9,956 nt of DNA from JACJWR01 sp964556255 (GTDB lineage: Bacteria > Actinomycetota > Actinomycetes > S36-B12 > UBA10799): contig CAZKVQ010000077.1 in NCBI GenBank assembly GCA_964556255.1, positions 1 to 9,956 on the forward strand. Reading direction: 5' to 3'. Numbering within the stretch: position 1 is the first letter of the stretch; the number at the start of each line of letters is the position of its first letter. The notes under the pieces are model-generated. The model ran no database searches and was not told the DNA's origin. It saw nothing but the letters and a program-made list of their open reading frames with translations. The position numbers and the translations under genes were made by a program. Below are positions 1 through 5,941 of this stretch, piece after piece.

Positions 1-1011
1 AGGCGTGGTTTCGCCGGTAAGGCATCCGACGCCGATATACCTGCAGTCGGCATCGGACCGACGGTGCTGGACTCCGTGGCCTCCGCCCGCCGGCAGTCCA
101 GGTCGGCGCACACCGGGACCGTCGTCGATGGTGTCCAGACGGCACTGGACCTTACCGATTCGGTGATCGGTCGCCGGCCCAGCGGATTGCCGGAGATGTC
201 CATGTCCGAGCGGGTACACGCCGAGTTGGAGATCCTGGGGCTTGATGCGAGTGCCCATATGGTCGACTTTCACGCGCCGATGCTCAGTGCGTTGGGCGTC
301 ACGAGATCATCGGAGCTCCTCGACCGCAGGTCTGCCCAGGAGATCCTGGTGGCCGGGGTCAAGGTGGCGACCCAAACGCCCCCGGTGCGTAGTGGACGTC
401 GGGTCGTGTTCCTCACCCTCGATGACGGAGCCGGACCCGTCGACGCGACGTTCTTCCCAGATGCCCAAGACCCGTATGCCCAGCGGGTGTTCCACTCCTG
501 GCTGCTACTCGTGCGGGGCAAGGTCCGCCGCACCGGTCCCCGTGGGGTCTCATTGCGGGCGACCGGGTGTTGGGAACTGCCGCTCATCCGGGAACTCTGG
601 CTGTCGCAAGGGGTGACGGGGGTACAGGCGATGATCGCAGCATCTCCGCATCCCGACCGCCATCCTTCGGTGGACCCGGCTGCTGCGGCTGCTATCCGGG
701 GTGGCACCACCCTCGATGCGCCGACCTCGCCGGGTAGCCCGGGAGCATCAGGTAGCGCTGCCCACAGGGTGCTGGTCTACGCCAGCGGATTCCGTAAGTC
801 CCCGTACGCGGATGTTCGGCCGGCCGGTGGCCCCACCTCGGATGCGCGTGCCATCGTAAGGGACACGATGGGTGCGGGAACGCAGGTCGATGAGTCCGGG
901 AGGTCCTCGAGCGTGGTCGATAAGGGCGCGATCGAGTCGAGTGCCGAGGAGGGCACCCCGGAGCCGCCCGCCAAGCTCTGGCACAGCAGCCCCGGAAGTC
1001 CGGGGTGGTGA
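1..1011 (+). CDS. dnaE2: DNA polymerase III alpha subunit, error-prone DnaE2-like type (C-terminal part, 5' truncated)
   Basis: Only the C-terminal 336 codons are present: the frame is open from base 1, so the in-frame GTG at 64 is almost certainly internal. The recognisable part is the C-terminal OB-fold region of C-family polymerases (about 180-590), with VAGVKVATQTPP, RRVVFLTLDDGAGPVDATFF and LLLVRGKVRRTGPRGVSLRA. These blocks match from memory the DnaE2-like alpha subunits of Streptomyces and relatives, which act in lesion bypass and damage-induced mutagenesis rather than bulk replication. The last ~130 residues (616-1008) form a Gly/Ser/Pro/Ala-rich, probably disordered tail. It carries two islets, RKSPYADVRPAG and AKLWHSSPGSPG, that I recall from the ends of streptomycete homologues. 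The polymerase core (PHP, palm, fingers) lies upstream of the window, so catalytic competence cannot be judged. dinB starts 7 bases after the stop, suggesting co-transcription. A replicative DnaE1 is less likely because of the linkage and the tail. Confidence 0.85.
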   Translation, partial: RRGFAGKASDADIPAVGIGPTVLDSVASARRQSRSAHTGTVVDGVQTALDLTDSVIGRRPSGLPEMSMSERVHAELEILGLDASAHMVDFHAPMLSALGVTRSSELLDRRSAQEILVAGVKVATQTPPVRSGRRVVFLTLDDGAGPVDATFFPDAQDPYAQRVFHSWLLLVRGKVRRTGPRGVSLRATGCWELPLIRELWLSQGVTGVQAMIAASPHPDRHPSVDPAAAAAIRGGTTLDAPTSPGSPGASGSAAHRVLVYASGFRKSPYADVRPAGGPTSDARAIVRDTMGAGTQVDESGRSSSVVDKGAIESSAEEGTPEPPAKLWHSSPGSPGW

Positions 1012-1013
1012 GG
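1007..1013 (+). promoter_or_regulatory. Shine-Dalgarno that sets the dinB start
   Basis: GGTGAGG overlaps the stop codon of the upstream polymerase gene and lies 5 bases before ATG 1019. It selects that ATG over in-frame starts further upstream (the frame is open from about 872), which would overlap the previous gene in a different frame. The arrangement suggests translational coupling of the two polymerases. Confidence 0.7.
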
Positions 1014-1018
1014 CTGCC

Positions 1019-2257
1019 ATGAGTCGCTCCCAACTCAACCGCTCCGACCGCACCACCGATCACGGCGCTGACGACACGGGTTGCACGATCCTGCACATCG
1101 ACATGGACGCGTTCTACGCCTCCGTCGAACTCCTCAGTCGACCCCATCTACGCGGCCAGCCGGTGATCGTCGGCGGGGCCGGCAACCGCGGGGTCGTACT
1201 CTCGGCGACCTACGAGGCGCGGGAGTTCGGGGTCCATTCTGCGATGCCCATGGCGCGTGCCCGCCGGATGTGCCCGCAGGCCGTCGTGATCGCCCCCGAC
1301 CATCGTCACTACTCCCGGGTCAGTGCCGGTGTGATGGAGATCTTCGCCTCTATCACCGACGAGATGGAGCCGCTCGCACTCGATGAAGCCTTCCTCGATG
1401 TATCCGGTGCCACCCGTCGGCTGGGTACCCCGCGACAGATCGGCGAACTCATCAGGTCACGCATCCACGACGAGCAGGGCATCACCGCCTCGGTGGGTGC
1501 CTCAACCACCAAGTTCGTAGCGAAGCTGGCTTCCACGCGGGCCAAGCCCGACGGGTTGCTGGTAATTCCCGCCCGAGAGATCGTGGCCTTCCTCCACCCC
1601 ATGAAGGTGGGAGCATTGTGGGGCGTCGGCGAGCGCACTGAAGAACAGTTACACCGGCTGGGTCTGCGCACGGTGGCGGACATTGCCGGCACCCCGGCGA
1701 CCACTCTGGAGCGCGCCCTCGGTCCGGCCCTAGGTCGTCACCTCTTCGAACTGTCCTGGGGTCGGGATCCGCGGCGGGTGCAAGCCGCCGAGTCGGAACG
1801 CAGCATCGGCGCCGAGGAGACCTTCCCACAGGATGTCGACGATCTGGAGGTCGTCGGGCAGGAAGTCCTCCGGCTGTCGGAGAAGATCGCGGTCCGACTC
1901 CGTCGGGCAGGTCTGACCGGGCGCACCGTGGTCCTCAAAGTCAGATTCGCCGACTTCACCACGATCACTCGGAGCCGGACCGTCTCGGGCCCACTGGACG
2001 TCGGACGTGACATCTACCTGGTCGCTCAGGAGTTGCTCGACGCCCTCGGACTGCAGCGGGCGAGGTTGCGACTCGTCGGGGTTCGAGTGGAAGGTCTGCG
2101 GGCGGAATCCGAGAGTCCGCGCCAACTCGAGCTCGGCGCCCGTGACCAAGGCTGGCGCGAAGCGGAGGAGGCCATGGATCGAGCAGCCACCCGCTTCGGC
2201 AAGGACTCGGTGCAACCCGCGAGACTGGTGCGCCCGCGTCCCTGGGACAGCGACTAG
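1019..2257 (+). CDS. dinB: DNA polymerase IV (Y-family translesion polymerase)
   Basis: This 412-residue protein has the normal length for bacterial Pol IV, a low-fidelity polymerase that extends past damaged bases. The palm opens with HIDMDAFYASVE: D28 is the first metal ligand, and Y33 sits at the steric-gate position that excludes ribonucleotides. PLALDEAFLDVSGA supplies the other catalytic acids, D122 and E123. Further Y-family blocks follow: SVGASTTKFVAKLAS, the helix-hairpin-helix thumb region VGALWGVGERTEEQLHRLGL, and a little-finger domain from about residue 260. All catalytic residues are intact, so this is not the inactive ImuB paralogue that usually partners DnaE2. A possible beta-clamp motif, QLELG at residues 369-373, lacks the usual final Phe, so clamp contact may be weak. 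The start is ATG 1019 because GGTGAGG lies 5 bases upstream. It follows the dnaE2-like gene by 7 bases and was probably co-transcribed with it. No SOS-box palindrome is visible near it. Confidence 0.95.
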   Translation: MSRSQLNRSDRTTDHGADDTGCTILHIDMDAFYASVELLSRPHLRGQPVIVGGAGNRGVVLSATYEAREFGVHSAMPMARARRMCPQAVVIAPDHRHYSRVSAGVMEIFASITDEMEPLALDEAFLDVSGATRRLGTPRQIGELIRSRIHDEQGITASVGASTTKFVAKLASTRAKPDGLLVIPAREIVAFLHPMKVGALWGVGERTEEQLHRLGLRTVADIAGTPATTLERALGPALGRHLFELSWGRDPRRVQAAESERSIGAEETFPQDVDDLEVVGQEVLRLSEKIAVRLRRAGLTGRTVVLKVRFADFTTITRSRTVSGPLDVGRDIYLVAQELLDALGLQRARLRLVGVRVEGLRAESESPRQLELGARDQGWREAEEAMDRAATRFGKDSVQPARLVRPRPWDSD

Positions 2258-2294
2258 GATGTTCGAAGAGGACGGATAGTTCGAGGCCCCGTAG

Positions 2295-2321
2295 CCTGCA
2301 CAGATTCCCTGCACAGTGTGC
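2295..2321. repeat. Direct repeat plus overlapping palindrome in the dinB-DUF3040 gap
   Basis: The 9-mer CCTGCACAG occurs at 2295-2303 and again at 2308-2316, four bases apart. The second copy merges into a perfect palindrome GCACAGTGTGC at 2311-2321. It lies about 50 bases after the dinB stop and 120 before the DUF3040 start. It could be a protein-binding site or part of the dinB transcript end. There is no T-run, so a classical terminator is not supported. Confidence 0.45.
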
Positions 2322-2356
2322 GCGATGGATTCGGGGCTGATAACTTGCCGTCTGGG

Positions 2357-2385
2357 TTTCCAATCAGCGAGTTGCTCCGTATCCT
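2357..2385 (+). promoter_or_regulatory. Possible promoter for the DUF3040 gene
   Basis: TTTCCA (2357-2362) and TATCCT (2380-2385) are separated by 17 bases, and each matches 4 of 6 positions of the vegetative -35/-10 consensus. It lies about 55 bases upstream of the GTG start. In GC-rich DNA such matches are weak evidence. The 183-base gap with dinB does argue that the DUF3040 gene has a promoter of its own. Confidence 0.3.
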
Positions 2386-2440
2386 GGTCTTCTAGGGCAG
2401 CCGCTGTTGAATGGCGTAGGCCGGAACGTGGAGGTACATC

Positions 2441-2848
2441 GTGCCACTCTCTGAGCACGAGCAACGTCTGCTTGAGCAGATGGAGCGCGCCCTCTACGCC
2501 GAGGACCCCAAATTCGCCACCTCGCTTCAGAACAGTGGCCCGCGTCGAGGTAGTCGCAAGCGGATGCTCCTTGGTCTCGTCGTCGGGCTGGTCGGCCTCG
2601 CCCTGCTGATCACCGGCGTAGCCGTGAAGATGGAAATCGTCGGGATCGTCGGCTTCGTCACGATGCTCGCCGGTGCGGTCCTGGCGTTCACCGGAGGTAC
2701 GCCTGCTGCTTCCGAGGCCCAGACGGGGGACGCGCCCGCCGCCGGGAAAGCGGCCAAGCGGGGCAAGGCCAAGGCGAAGCCGGAGGGCGGCTTCATGGGT
2801 CGCCTTGAGGATCGCTGGCGCAACCGCCGCGAGGGCGACGACCTCTAG
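2441..2848 (+). CDS. DUF3040 family membrane protein
   Basis: This 135-residue protein starts at GTG 2441, with GGAGG at 2430-2434 and a 6-base spacer. The N-terminus MPLSEHEQRLLEQMERAL is the hallmark of DUF3040 proteins, a small actinobacterial family of unknown function. A basic stretch (GPRRGSRKR, residues 33-41) precedes two adjacent hydrophobic helices (about 42-62 and 66-86), joined by a very short turn. This predicts a hairpin with both ends in the cytoplasm. The C-terminal ~45 residues are Ala/Lys-rich and strongly basic, then end in an Arg-rich and finally acidic tip, perhaps contacting nucleic acid or acidic lipids. In other actinobacteria, such as mycobacteria and streptomycetes from memory, members lie just upstream of mraZ and the division cluster. 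Here the next + strand gene is a MaoC-like gene instead. Identification is firm but the function is unknown. Confidence 0.9.
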   Translation: MPLSEHEQRLLEQMERALYAEDPKFATSLQNSGPRRGSRKRMLLGLVVGLVGLALLITGVAVKMEIVGIVGFVTMLAGAVLAFTGGTPAASEAQTGDAPAAGKAAKRGKAKAKPEGGFMGRLEDRWRNRREGDDL

Positions 2849-2944
2849 TCGCATCCCGACCCGCAGTTCTCACTCGACACCCCGCGCATCCGAGTCCCGC
2901 TCGCGTTGGGCAATATGGCTACAACTGCTAGCCAGAGCCACGTC

Positions 2945-2950
2945 GAGAGG
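2945..2950 (+). promoter_or_regulatory. Shine-Dalgarno that sets the MaoC-like start
   Basis: GAGAGG lies 6 bases before GTG 2957. The in-frame alternatives, TTG 2906 and ATG 2915, have no purine-rich stretch at a suitable distance, so GTG 2957 is preferred despite the upstream ATG. Confidence 0.65.
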
Positions 2951-2956
2951 AAAACC

Positions 2957-3493
2957 GTGACCGTTCATCCCGCAGTCCTTGGCCGCTTCTACGAGGACTT
3001 CAACGTCGGCGACGTCTACCAGCACCCCTTCGGACGTACGATCTCCGAAGCCGACTCGACCTGGTTCACCTTGCTGACCTGCAACACCAACCAGAACCAC
3101 TTCAACGCCCACCTGGCCGAGAGCAACCCGATCACCGACGGCAAGATCATCGTGAACTCGGGCTTCACGGTGGCGTTGGTGCTCGGCCTCAGCGTGATCG
3201 ACATGAGCCAGAACGCGGTCGCCAACCTCGGCTGGACCGACATCAAGCTCACCTTCCCCGTGTACATCGGCGACACCATCTACGCCGAGTCCATCTGCAT
3301 CGACAAGCGCGAATCGAGCAAGCGTCCCTATGCCGGGATCATCACGATGCGCACCCGTGGGCTGAACCAGAACGGCGACGAAGTGGTGTCGTGGAAGCGC
3401 ACCGTCATGGTTCCCAAGAAGGACTCCGGCATCGGCCAGGACTACTTCCCGGAGGCCAAGACCGGCCCCATGGAGATGCCCGCCGACCAGTGA
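2957..3493 (+). CDS. MaoC-like (hotdog-fold) dehydratase/hydratase
   Basis: This 178-residue protein belongs to the MaoC/R-hydratase superfamily, whose members add water to or remove it from enoyl-type CoA thioesters. Visible family features are the start GRFYEDFNVGDVYQHPFGRTI, the segment WFTLLTCNTNQNHFNAHLAE that lines the active site, the core helix region VNSGFTVALVLGLSV, SQNAVANLGW, and the late strands VYIGDTIYAES and TRGLNQNGDEVVSWKRTVMV. In classic R-hydratases the catalytic pair is Asp and His in a D-x4-H pattern. Here the same place reads N43-x4-H48, as I recall for this subfamily too, so activity may differ from a simple enoyl-CoA hydratase. Length fits a single-hotdog protein acting as a dimer. 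The GTG start is chosen for its Shine-Dalgarno; an ATG at 2915 would add 14 residues. It lies 108 bases after the DUF3040 gene and converges on the secreted-protein gene. Its substrate is unknown. A link to the catabolic operon downstream is possible but unproven. Confidence 0.85.
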   Translation: MTVHPAVLGRFYEDFNVGDVYQHPFGRTISEADSTWFTLLTCNTNQNHFNAHLAESNPITDGKIIVNSGFTVALVLGLSVIDMSQNAVANLGWTDIKLTFPVYIGDTIYAESICIDKRESSKRPYAGIITMRTRGLNQNGDEVVSWKRTVMVPKKDSGIGQDYFPEAKTGPMEMPADQ

Positions 3494-3505
3494 GGTTCAA
3501 CTGAC

Positions 3506-3540
3506 GGCGCGATCCATGTCTACCGTGCCTCCAGCGCGCC
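3506..3540. terminator. Possible weak bidirectional terminator between convergent genes
   Basis: GGCGCG (3506-3511) and CGCGCC (3535-3540) are perfect inverted repeats in the 47-base gap between two convergent stop codons. The 23-base loop is long and there is no clear T-run on either side, so a hairpin terminator is plausible mainly because of its position. Confidence 0.25.
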
Positions 3541-5136
3541 TCAGGTTCCCAAGGCATACGCCGACAGGGCTGCGTACTTCGGGCTGGTTCGCTGCCCTGG
3601 GTATTCAAGGGCTCCCCAGGAGCCGAAACGGGTGTACGGGCCGACGTCGCTGAAGTGCATGAACAAGGCGTTCCCGGTGGCCATCCGCCACCTACTCAGG
3701 TAGGTCCGGTACGCCGCGCCCATCTGGGCGGATCGGTTCGCACGGGTGAACAGGCTGGTCAGGGCTGCATTTCCAGGGTCGCCGGCCAGATGCTGGCCGC
3801 CTTCGTATGCCACCAGCCGTTTCCCCGACCGTCGGGCCAGGGCTACGTGGTCGGCGATCCAGCGGTTCACCTCGGTGTTCTGCGCGACTGCCAGTCGCGC
3901 GAAGAGCAGCTGTTGCGTCCACCTGGAGATGGCCGCTGCCTGGGCACCGTCGAAGGGGTCTGCGCCCGGGATGCCCAGGTAAGGCGCAATGGCGATCTCG
4001 TCGGTGTTGGTCGCGGCCCCGGCCGCGGCCAAGCGCCGGTCGAGCACCCAGGCGTTCGCAGCCTGGCCGGCCAGCACCCTGACGACGGGGCGCTTGGCGG
4101 CGGCGAACGTGCGGGCCACCAGCGACATCGCAGCGGCGTGACGCTGTCCCACCCGCAGCTGAAGCCCGAGGTAGGCATCACCGCCCCCGAGACCCAGGCG
4201 CTGGCCCTCCGCTGTGAGGTCGTGGAACGCCCTGAATGTCGGATTCCACGTCTCGTTCGAGAACTCGTAGCGAGGTTTGAGTCGGGGCAACAGCCGCGAT
4301 GACACCACCTTTGCGTGACAGGTGATCCAGTCGGGCGTTGCCTCGGCAGGGATGGTGAACCACGGATCCACGCCCAGGATGTTTGCCAACTGGACCATCC
4401 GCTCCACGCTCACGCCCCGACCGGTTCCCTGCGAGTAGCTCGACGGCAAGGTTCGATTGCCACAGCTGAAGGTGCGCACCGGGTCCGCGAAAGTGGCATT
4501 CGTTCGCTGCCAATCCATGAAACGAACCGCCCGATATGGGGCGAGTTGGCGTAGGTACGAGGATCGGAAGACCGCGTTGGGGGACTCTCCGGGAACCGTC
4601 AGCCTGATCGATCGAAGCGGATTCGCCGGGTCCGTGGCCCGCAGGTTGAGCACCACCAACGAGCGTCCGTCGAGCGTCACCTGACGTCGCGAGCCCCCGG
4701 CTCCGGTGCCGAAAGTCGTGCCGTTGATGTCGAAGGATCCGCGCCCGGCCCAGCTGACGGCATAAACCCCGGCCGGGTAGCGCACCTCAGCGAGCACCGC
4801 CGAGGCGAATTGGCCAGCCCGCAACAGTGCCGGCCAACCGTCGCGGCGAAGGACAAGAGGGGAGCCCGAACCCCACGGGCCGCCGACCCGCTGGGGCACC
4901 CAGTCGCCGGCCTGGTCCATCAGGTTCGCGAAGGGCACCAATCCGTCGTAGTAGGTCACGGCGCCCAGATTCGTGCCCAAGTTGCCGCGCACTGGGGGTG
5001 CCTTCGTCACGGTCCCCGCTTCGGTCCCCGGCACTGGGTTCGCGGCCGAAGATGTGGCTGACGATGCTTCCGAAAGCCCCAACAGGAGGATGGCGCACGC
5101 GGATAGGGATGCGGCGACCCGTGCCCAGCGGCGCAC
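3541..5136 (-). CDS. Secreted putative glycoside hydrolase-like protein (TIM-barrel, clan GH-A-like)
   Basis: This 531-residue protein starts at GTG 5136 on the minus strand, with GGGAAG 8 bases upstream. A TTG at 5142 would add two residues but sits only 2 bases from that Shine-Dalgarno. A basic start (VRRWAR), a hydrophobic core (about residues 8-21) and a small-residue site near EASSA give a Sec-type signal peptide. No lipobox follows, so the protein is likely released or wall-associated. Residues ~50-185 look like a beta-rich domain (GSFDINGTTFGTG, VTLDGRSLVVLNLRA). The rest looks like an alpha/beta barrel: RFMDWQRTN, NILGVDPWFTIP, EFSNETWN with the Asn-Glu pair N294-E295 typical of a clan GH-A acid/base, and LVAYEGGQHL with E445 as candidate nucleophile. 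Two Cys (about 225 and 273) could form a disulfide. Similar actinobacterial proteins are often annotated as cellulose-binding or hypothetical. The substrate is unknown, and the active-site assignment is my inference. It lies 75 bases downstream of the TetR gene on the same strand and may share its transcript. Confidence 0.7.
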   Translation of the reverse strand: MRRWARVAASLSACAILLLGLSEASSATSSAANPVPGTEAGTVTKAPPVRGNLGTNLGAVTYYDGLVPFANLMDQAGDWVPQRVGGPWGSGSPLVLRRDGWPALLRAGQFASAVLAEVRYPAGVYAVSWAGRGSFDINGTTFGTGAGGSRRQVTLDGRSLVVLNLRATDPANPLRSIRLTVPGESPNAVFRSSYLRQLAPYRAVRFMDWQRTNATFADPVRTFSCGNRTLPSSYSQGTGRGVSVERMVQLANILGVDPWFTIPAEATPDWITCHAKVVSSRLLPRLKPRYEFSNETWNPTFRAFHDLTAEGQRLGLGGGDAYLGLQLRVGQRHAAAMSLVARTFAAAKRPVVRVLAGQAANAWVLDRRLAAAGAATNTDEIAIAPYLGIPGADPFDGAQAAAISRWTQQLLFARLAVAQNTEVNRWIADHVALARRSGKRLVAYEGGQHLAGDPGNAALTSLFTRANRSAQMGAAYRTYLSRWRMATGNALFMHFSDVGPYTRFGSWGALEYPGQRTSPKYAALSAYALGT

Positions 5137-5144
5137 GGTCAACG

Positions 5145-5150
5145 CTTCCC
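5145..5150 (-). promoter_or_regulatory. Shine-Dalgarno for the secreted protein
   Basis: On the minus strand GGGAAG precedes GTG 5136 by 8 bases and TTG 5142 by only 2. The spacing decides for the GTG. Confidence 0.5.
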
Positions 5151-5211
5151 GAGCCGGGTTGCACTACCTGGGCAGGATTCCACTGAAGAATGGTACGGGC
5201 TGCGTGGTGGT

Positions 5212-5850
5212 TCACGCCTCGCGTCGGGGGAAGGCGGGCAAAGGGCGATAGGCAATGGCGGCGGCGCTTCGCGCGTTCATTCCGAGCATCCGAAGCAGTT
5301 GTTCCGCCAGCTCATCTGCATCGTCGGCGGTCAGTTGCCCGGGCTGGTCCATCGTCATCCGGGCGAAGGCCAGAACGCATCCGGCTGTCGTCGCCAGCGC
5401 GACGTTGGTGTTGCGCACCGTGAAGCGACCGGCTTCAACTGCCCCCTCGATATCCCGCCGCGCACGCGGACCAAGGCCCTTGTCGGACAGGATGTGTGTG
5501 GCGCCGAAGGCGAACAGGACCCTTGCCACCGCAGGTTGATTGATGGCCATCCGCGTCGTCATCCGCACTCCGATCGCATAGCGAACAGCCCAGTCGCCGA
5601 TCCCGGCACTCGCGGCGTCGAGTTGCGCGCCGAAGCCGTCCAAGACTTCGTTCACGGCCTCCTGGAGCAATTCCTCCTTGGTGGTGAAGTGGTTGTAGAA
5701 GCTTCCAAATCCGACGTCCGCCTCTTCGGTGATCTCCTGGATCGACACGTCGACTGTGCCGGTGCGGGCGATCACTCGCCGAGCGGCATCGAGCAGAGCA
5801 CGACGGGTCCGGGCCCTTCGTCGAGCGTTGCGACCACCCTCATCAGCCAT
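5212..5850 (-). CDS. TetR/AcrR-family transcriptional repressor
   Basis: This 212-residue protein has the normal length for a TetR regulator. The N-terminal DNA-binding domain includes RALLDAARRVIARTGTVDVS and the helix-turn-helix IQEITEEADVGFGSFYNHF (about residues 38-55), followed by the typical TTKEELLQEAV start of helix 4. The remaining ~140 residues are helical and diverged, as expected for the ligand-binding and dimer domain. The gene is divergent from the dioxygenase operon, with 91 bases between start codons, so it most likely represses that operon and itself and is released by an aromatic substrate or ring-cleavage product. Inverted half-sites overlap its own start codon, which supports autoregulation. 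No Shine-Dalgarno is visible before ATG 5850; the transcript may be leaderless or nearly so, which is common in actinobacteria. The secreted-protein gene follows 75 bases downstream and may be co-transcribed. Confidence 0.93.
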   Translation of the reverse strand: MADEGGRNARRRARTRRALLDAARRVIARTGTVDVSIQEITEEADVGFGSFYNHFTTKEELLQEAVNEVLDGFGAQLDAASAGIGDWAVRYAIGVRMTTRMAINQPAVARVLFAFGATHILSDKGLGPRARRDIEGAVEAGRFTVRNTNVALATTAGCVLAFARMTMDQPGQLTADDADELAEQLLRMLGMNARSAAAIAYRPLPAFPRREA

Positions 5851-5876
5851 AACTGATGACGGTATCAGAAGTGATG
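5841..5876. promoter_or_regulatory. Candidate TetR operator: four alternating half-sites
   Basis: CATCAG (5841-5846) and CTGATG (5853-5858) form a perfect 6-bp inverted repeat with a 6-base spacer, straddling the start codon of the TetR gene. Immediately after lies a second, looser inverted pair, TATCAG (5863-5868) and GTGATG (5871-5876), sharing the ATCA/TGAT core. CTGAT (5853-5857) also pairs with ATCAG (5864-5868). This clustering in a divergent region is what a dimeric TetR repressor would bind. The block ends 7 bases before the -35 of the operon promoter. Confidence 0.6.
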
Positions 5877-5883
5877 GAGCACG

Positions 5884-5912
5884 TTGACCGTTCGACTAGC
5901 CGCCCCAATACT
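5884..5912 (+). promoter_or_regulatory. Promoter of the aromatic catabolic operon
   Basis: TTGACC (5884-5889) and AATACT (5907-5912) have an exact 17-base spacer, giving 5 of 6 matches to the vegetative -35 and 4 of 6 to the -10 consensus. The start of transcription is expected near 5918-5920, about 22 bases before ATG 5942, leaving a short leader that contains the GGGAGGG ribosome-binding site. The candidate TetR operator is directly upstream. Confidence 0.65.
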
Positions 5913-5941
5913 TGCCGGATCAATCCACCCAGGGAGGGCAC

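Noticed and set aside
64..66. GTG at 64 as the start of the first gene
   Set aside because: The frame is open to base 1 and encodes only the C-terminal part of a much larger polymerase, so the GTG is internal.
2261..2284. Two GTTCGA hexamers after dinB as a possible SOS box
   Set aside because: They are direct repeats 18 bases apart, not the inverted CGAAC-N4-GTTCG arrangement expected for actinobacterial LexA, and they lie downstream of dinB.
1730..2854. Long minus-strand open frame of 374 codons across dinB and the DUF3040 gene
   Set aside because: It is antisense to two well-supported genes, has no recognisable domain and spans their intergenic gap. Such frames are common shadows in GC-rich coding DNA.
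5912..5914. TTG 5912 as the start of the dioxygenase
   Set aside because: It overlaps the -10 hexamer of the promoter and has no ribosome-binding site. ATG 5942 has GGGAGGG directly upstream.
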